A stretch of DNA of 64,000 nt from Bradyrhizobium sp. WSM1417 (GTDB lineage: Bacteria > Pseudomonadota > Alphaproteobacteria > Rhizobiales > Xanthobacteraceae). This document shows, one piece after another, positions 60,956 to 64,000 of this stretch. The notes below the pieces were generated by a model, which saw nothing but the letters and a program-made list of their open reading frames with translations, was not told where the DNA came from and searched no databases. How positions within the stretch are numbered: the stretch's first letter is position 1; each line of letters begins with the position of its first letter. Location of the stretch: positions 5,012,392 through 5,076,391 of the forward strand of contig NZ_KI911783.1 of the NCBI RefSeq assembly GCF_000515415.1, in the 5' to 3' direction. The translations under genes were made by a program, and so were the position numbers.

Positions 60956-61231
60956 ATGGCGCCATCGGTACGGGACAACAAGGACAGAAGCCGCTTCGAG
61001 CTCGATGTCGGCAGCGAGATCGCCTTCGCCAATTACCGGCTGACGCCGTCGGCGGTGATCATCACCCACACCGAGACGCCGCGCGCGCTGCGCGGCCGTG
61101 GCATCGGCTCCGAGCTGGTCAAGGGCGCGCTGGAATTGATCCGCCGCGACGGCAGGAAGGTGATCGCTGGCTGCGGCTTCGTCGTCGACTATCTCGACAG
61201 GCATCCGGAAGATGCGGATCTCGTCGCCTGA
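60956..61231 (+). CDS. small GNAT-like N-acetyltransferase
   Basis: The product has 91 residues, a minimal GNAT with the acetyl-CoA loop ALRGRGIGSELVKGALELIR and the C-terminal strand CGFVVDYLDRHPE. Resembles the YjdJ/NATD1 type. Substrate unknown. An in-frame upstream extension is unlikely. Confidence 0.7.
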   Translation: MAPSVRDNKDRSRFELDVGSEIAFANYRLTPSAVIITHTETPRALRGRGIGSELVKGALELIRRDGRKVIAGCGFVVDYLDRHPEDADLVA

Positions 61232-61237
61232 ATGCAA

Positions 61238-61263
61238 AAGGGCCCGCGCGATCGCGGGCCCTT
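61238..61263. terminator. bidirectional terminator hairpin
   Basis: An 11-bp perfect stem AAGGGCCCGCG/CGCGGGCCCTT with a 4-base loop between the convergent GNAT-like and DUF3597 genes. Confidence 0.65.
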
Positions 61264-61284
61264 GGATTGCGACCGGGCGATCGG

Positions 61285-61674
61285 TCAGTGCTTGATCTCC
61301 GGCGGCAGCTTGCCGCCATTCGCCGCGAGCTTGGACATCACCTGCTTGTGCAGCCAGACGTTCATGGTCGCGGAATCGTTGGTGTCGCCGCTGTAACCGA
61401 GCTCCTTGGCGAGGTCCTTGCGCGCGGCGAGGCTGGAATCGATGTCGAGCGCCTTCATCAGGTCGACGATCGAGGTGCGCCATTCCAGCTTTTCGCCCTT
61501 GTGCGCGGCGGCCGCCGCGTCGACGATCGAGGCAACGTCCACCGTCGCCGCGGGCGCCGATCCGCTCGGCGCGGCCCCTGCGGGCGCGCTGCCCGACGGT
61601 GCGCTACCCGCGGGCGCGGCGGAAGCTGGCTGGCTACCGAAGATCGCGCCCATAATTTTCCCGAAAATGCTCAT
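61285..61674 (-). CDS. DUF3597 domain protein
   Basis: The product has 129 residues: MSIFGKIMGAIFG, an Ala/Pro/Ser-rich linker with repeats of GSAP, and the DUF3597 domain VDVASIVDAAAAAHKGEKLE, SIVDLMKALDIDSSLAARKD, LAKELGYSGD. The fold resembles a LysM-like/helical unit, and homologs are exclusively prokaryotic and uncharacterised. Confidence 0.75.
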   Translation of the reverse strand: MSIFGKIMGAIFGSQPASAAPAGSAPSGSAPAGAAPSGSAPAATVDVASIVDAAAAAHKGEKLEWRTSIVDLMKALDIDSSLAARKDLAKELGYSGDTNDSATMNVWLHKQVMSKLAANGGKLPPEIKH

Positions 61675-62007
61675 GTCTGCTCCCCGAAAAGGACCCGCTG
61701 GAGGGCCTTGAGTGGCACTTATAGACCAAGTTGCGTCGTTGCACCCGCAAAGTTCCGCGGACCAGCAAGCAGCATCAGCTTATCTACGGCGAAATGACGA
61801 CCGAATGACATCATCGAGGTTGCGCTGCGGCATCGAATCTCACCCAAGCGTGAGGGACAGGACTCGTGAATGGGCGTACGCTTGACGTTCAGTTCGCGAT
61901 GCCATCCGGAATTCGCGTCTGGTTGGGGATCGCGAAACTCAGAACAGCGGCCGCTCGCGCCGTTTGCTGGCGCCAGATTCGGCTGCATGGCAAGGGAGCT
62001 AGCGACC
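61675..62007. other. intergenic, no gene seen
   Basis: About 330 bp upstream of the DUF2189 gene. An in-frame ATG at 61870 would extend that gene, but the sequence is not protein-like and the better ribosome binding site is at 61994-61998. Confidence 0.4.
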
Positions 62008-62916
62008 ATGGCCACACTCTACCCGGGCAATGTCCCCTCTATGGCCCAGACCGCCGAAGCGGCTGGACCGGTGATCCGAACGATCCAACTCTCCGATCTG
62101 AACGATGCGCTCAAGCGCGGCTGGGACGATTTCAAGGCGGTGCCGAGCCACGCCATCATCCTCTGCGTGATCTATCCTGTGCTGGGCCTCGTGCTCGCCC
62201 GCGTGGTGATGGGCTATTCAGTGCTGCCGTTGTTGTTTCCGCTGGCCGCGGGCTTCGCGCTAATCGGCCCGTTCGCGGCGCTCGGTCTCTACGAGCTCTC
62301 CAGCCGGCGCGAGCGCTATGAGGAGGCCAGCGCCTGGGATGCTATGGAGGTGCTGCGTTCGCCCTCCTTCGGCGCCATGCTCGGTCTCGGCGCGCTGCTG
62401 CTGGCCCTGTTCGTGACCTGGGTTGCGACCGCGCAGGCAATTTACGTCGCTGCGTTCGGCTATGAAGGCGCGTCCGGGATCTCGGACTTTCTGACGCGCG
62501 TGCTCACGAGCCGGCAAGGCTGGTGGCTGATCGTGGTCGGCTGCGGCACCGGCTTCCTGTTCGCCCTTGCCGCGCTCTGCATCAGCGCCGTGTCGTTCCC
62601 GCTGATGCTCGACCGCCATGCCGGCGCGTTCGAGGCCATGGTGACGTCGCTGCGCGTTGTCGCGAAGAACCCGGTGCCGATGGCGGCCTGGGGCCTGATC
62701 GTGGCCGTCCTGCTGGCGCTGGGCACGATTCCGGCCTTCCTCGGCCTTGCCGTAGTCGTCCCCGTGCTCGGCCATGCCACTTGGCATCTCTACCGCAAGG
62801 CAATCGCGGCCGATCCGGGCGCGCGTCCGGTGCCGCCTCCGCCACATCGTCCACGCAAGCCGGCCGCCGACTTCCCCGCCAACCTCTTCCCCTGGCGCAA
62901 TCGGACCGACGTCTGA
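62008..62916 (+). CDS. DUF2189 integral membrane protein
   Basis: The product has 302 residues from ATG 62008 (GGGAG upstream). About six transmembrane helices with the DUF2189 pattern IRTIQLSDLNDALKRGWDDF and GYSVLPLLFPLAAGFALIGP, and a Pro/Arg-rich tail. Often near cytochrome-oxidase genes in other genomes; no such context here. Function unknown. Confidence 0.8.
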   Translation: MATLYPGNVPSMAQTAEAAGPVIRTIQLSDLNDALKRGWDDFKAVPSHAIILCVIYPVLGLVLARVVMGYSVLPLLFPLAAGFALIGPFAALGLYELSSRRERYEEASAWDAMEVLRSPSFGAMLGLGALLLALFVTWVATAQAIYVAAFGYEGASGISDFLTRVLTSRQGWWLIVVGCGTGFLFALAALCISAVSFPLMLDRHAGAFEAMVTSLRVVAKNPVPMAAWGLIVAVLLALGTIPAFLGLAVVVPVLGHATWHLYRKAIAADPGARPVPPPPHRPRKPAADFPANLFPWRNRTDV

Positions 62917-63046
62917 CGATTTCGTGACGTGCGATCCTGCCCCGGAGCGGGCAGGATCGCGCACTGTCATACGCCTTGCTTTGGCCGCGGTTTCCATCGA
63001 GATTGCGCCCGCCGTTCAGATCACTTCACGGAATTTATTTGCTCGA

Positions 63047-63871
63047 ATGACCCCGACGATTTCTCGTCTCGCCCTCGCAGCCTTAGCCATCACCGCATCC
63101 ATCCTATCCGCTCAGCCCGCGCTCGCCGCTGTTGCCTGCGGTTCGGGCAATTTCGACGCGTGGCTTGCAGACTTCAAAACCGACGCCGCGGCCAAAGGCG
63201 TCTCGCAACAGGCCATTTCCGCCGGGCTCGCCGGTGTAACGCTCGATCAGAGCGTGCTCAACCGCGACCGTTCGCAGAAAGTCTTCAGCCAGACCTTCGA
63301 GGAGTTTTCCGGCCGCATGGTGCCGCCGCGCCTGACGCGCGGCTCCAACATGATGAAGCAATACGGCTCGGTGCTGTCGCGCATCGAGCAGACCTACGGC
63401 GTGCCTGGCGAGGTGCTGGTCGCGATCTGGGGTCTCGAGACCGATTTCGGCGTCAATACCGGCAAGTTCGCGACCATCCGCTCGGTGGCGACGCTGGCCT
63501 ATGACTGCCGGCGCGCCGAGCAGTTTCGCGCCGAGCTGCTGGATGCGCTGCGCATCGTCCAGCGCGGCGACCTCGCACCGGCCGACATGAAGGGCGCCTG
63601 GGCCGGCGAGCTCGGCCAGACCCAGTTCATGCCGTCGTCATGGATGAAATACGCCGTCGATTTCGACGGCAATGGCAAGCGCGATCTCCTGCACAACGCT
63701 CCCGACGTGCTCGCCTCCACCGCGAACTATCTTGCCGGTTATGGCTGGCAGAAGGGTAAGGATTGGCAGCCTGGCAGTCCAAATTTCGCGGTCCTGCAGC
63801 AGTGGAACAAGAGCGAGGTCTACTCCAAGACCATCGCTTATTTCGCGACCCAGCTCGCGCGCGCCCCTTAG
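63047..63871 (+). CDS. lytic murein transglycosylase (MltB-like)
   Basis: The product has 274 residues from MTPTISRLALAALA, with a Sec signal cleaved after PALAAV. The MltB-family domain SRIEQTYGVPGEVLVAIWGL-ETDFG has the catalytic Glu, with GELGQTQFMPSSW and ANYLAGYGW downstream. It cleaves peptidoglycan in the periplasm. The remaining 129 bp of the window hold nothing recognised. Confidence 0.88.
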   Translation: MTPTISRLALAALAITASILSAQPALAAVACGSGNFDAWLADFKTDAAAKGVSQQAISAGLAGVTLDQSVLNRDRSQKVFSQTFEEFSGRMVPPRLTRGSNMMKQYGSVLSRIEQTYGVPGEVLVAIWGLETDFGVNTGKFATIRSVATLAYDCRRAEQFRAELLDALRIVQRGDLAPADMKGAWAGELGQTQFMPSSWMKYAVDFDGNGKRDLLHNAPDVLASTANYLAGYGWQKGKDWQPGSPNFAVLQQWNKSEVYSKTIAYFATQLARAP

Positions 63872-64000
63872 ATGCTTGCTGGATAACGCGCGTAGGGCCG
63901 ATCGCTTGGCGCCCGCCGCTTCTCTGGCGCTTTTATCCCTGCTTGCCCATGATGGCGTGCGTCGCCCTGGTACGCATGACCAATGAATGAACATAAATTC

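Overview
The window looks like chromosomal DNA of a high-GC alphaproteobacterium of the Bradyrhizobium/Nitrobacteraceae type. The evidence is the housekeeping block (uvrA, ssb, gyrA, coaD, two cyclophilins, queA, tgt), alphaproteobacterial LexA boxes (GTTC-N7-GTTC), Omp25-like porins, many short proteins of kinds I associate with this genus, and dispersed palindromic repeats. All calls come from reading the sequence; no database search was run.

Layout. 0-9.7 kb is an accessory island: a small replication operon (AlpA-like HTH, Cys-rich protein, primase-like protein, AAA+ helicase-like ATPase) on the minus strand, followed by about 5 kb of lower-GC cargo (842-aa exported coiled-coil protein, Gly-rich collagen-like protein, small exported protein). 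The cargo lies between the 3' end of the helicase gene and a decayed second copy of that 3' end. 9.7-17.4 kb holds short genes, several gene fossils (response regulator, small membrane protein) and repeats. 17.4-29.5 kb carries metabolic and envelope genes: NUDIX, AI-2E exporter, acetoacetyl-CoA synthetase, formyltransferase-like protein, RidA, DMT transporter, caspase-like protease, BrnA-like protein, cysK.

29.5-51 kb is the conserved backbone on the minus strand (tgt, queA, ppiB, ppi, coaD, gyrA, ssb), interrupted by plus-strand genes. Between tgt and queA lies a block with a patatin lipoprotein, a TetR regulator, a PepSY protein and asd. Two copies of a palindromic operator flank the TetR gene. 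asd is preceded by a promoter, a nearly leaderless 23-codon ORF with eight Thr codons, and an intrinsic terminator: a convincing candidate threonine attenuator. Two porin genes sit between ssb and uvrA, each of which has its own LexA box. 51-64 kb carries a HAD hydrolase, a beta-propeller/SRPBCC pair, a large dispersed repeat, a DUF1217 flagellum-associated protein, a PPC-domain/acyl-CoA ligase pair, TPR, GNAT, DUF3597 and DUF2189 proteins and a lytic transglycosylase.

Best leads: the Thr leader/attenuator of asd; the Tgt enzyme lacking all four canonical zinc ligands; the duplicated helicase end framing unknown cargo; and the TetR operator pair.
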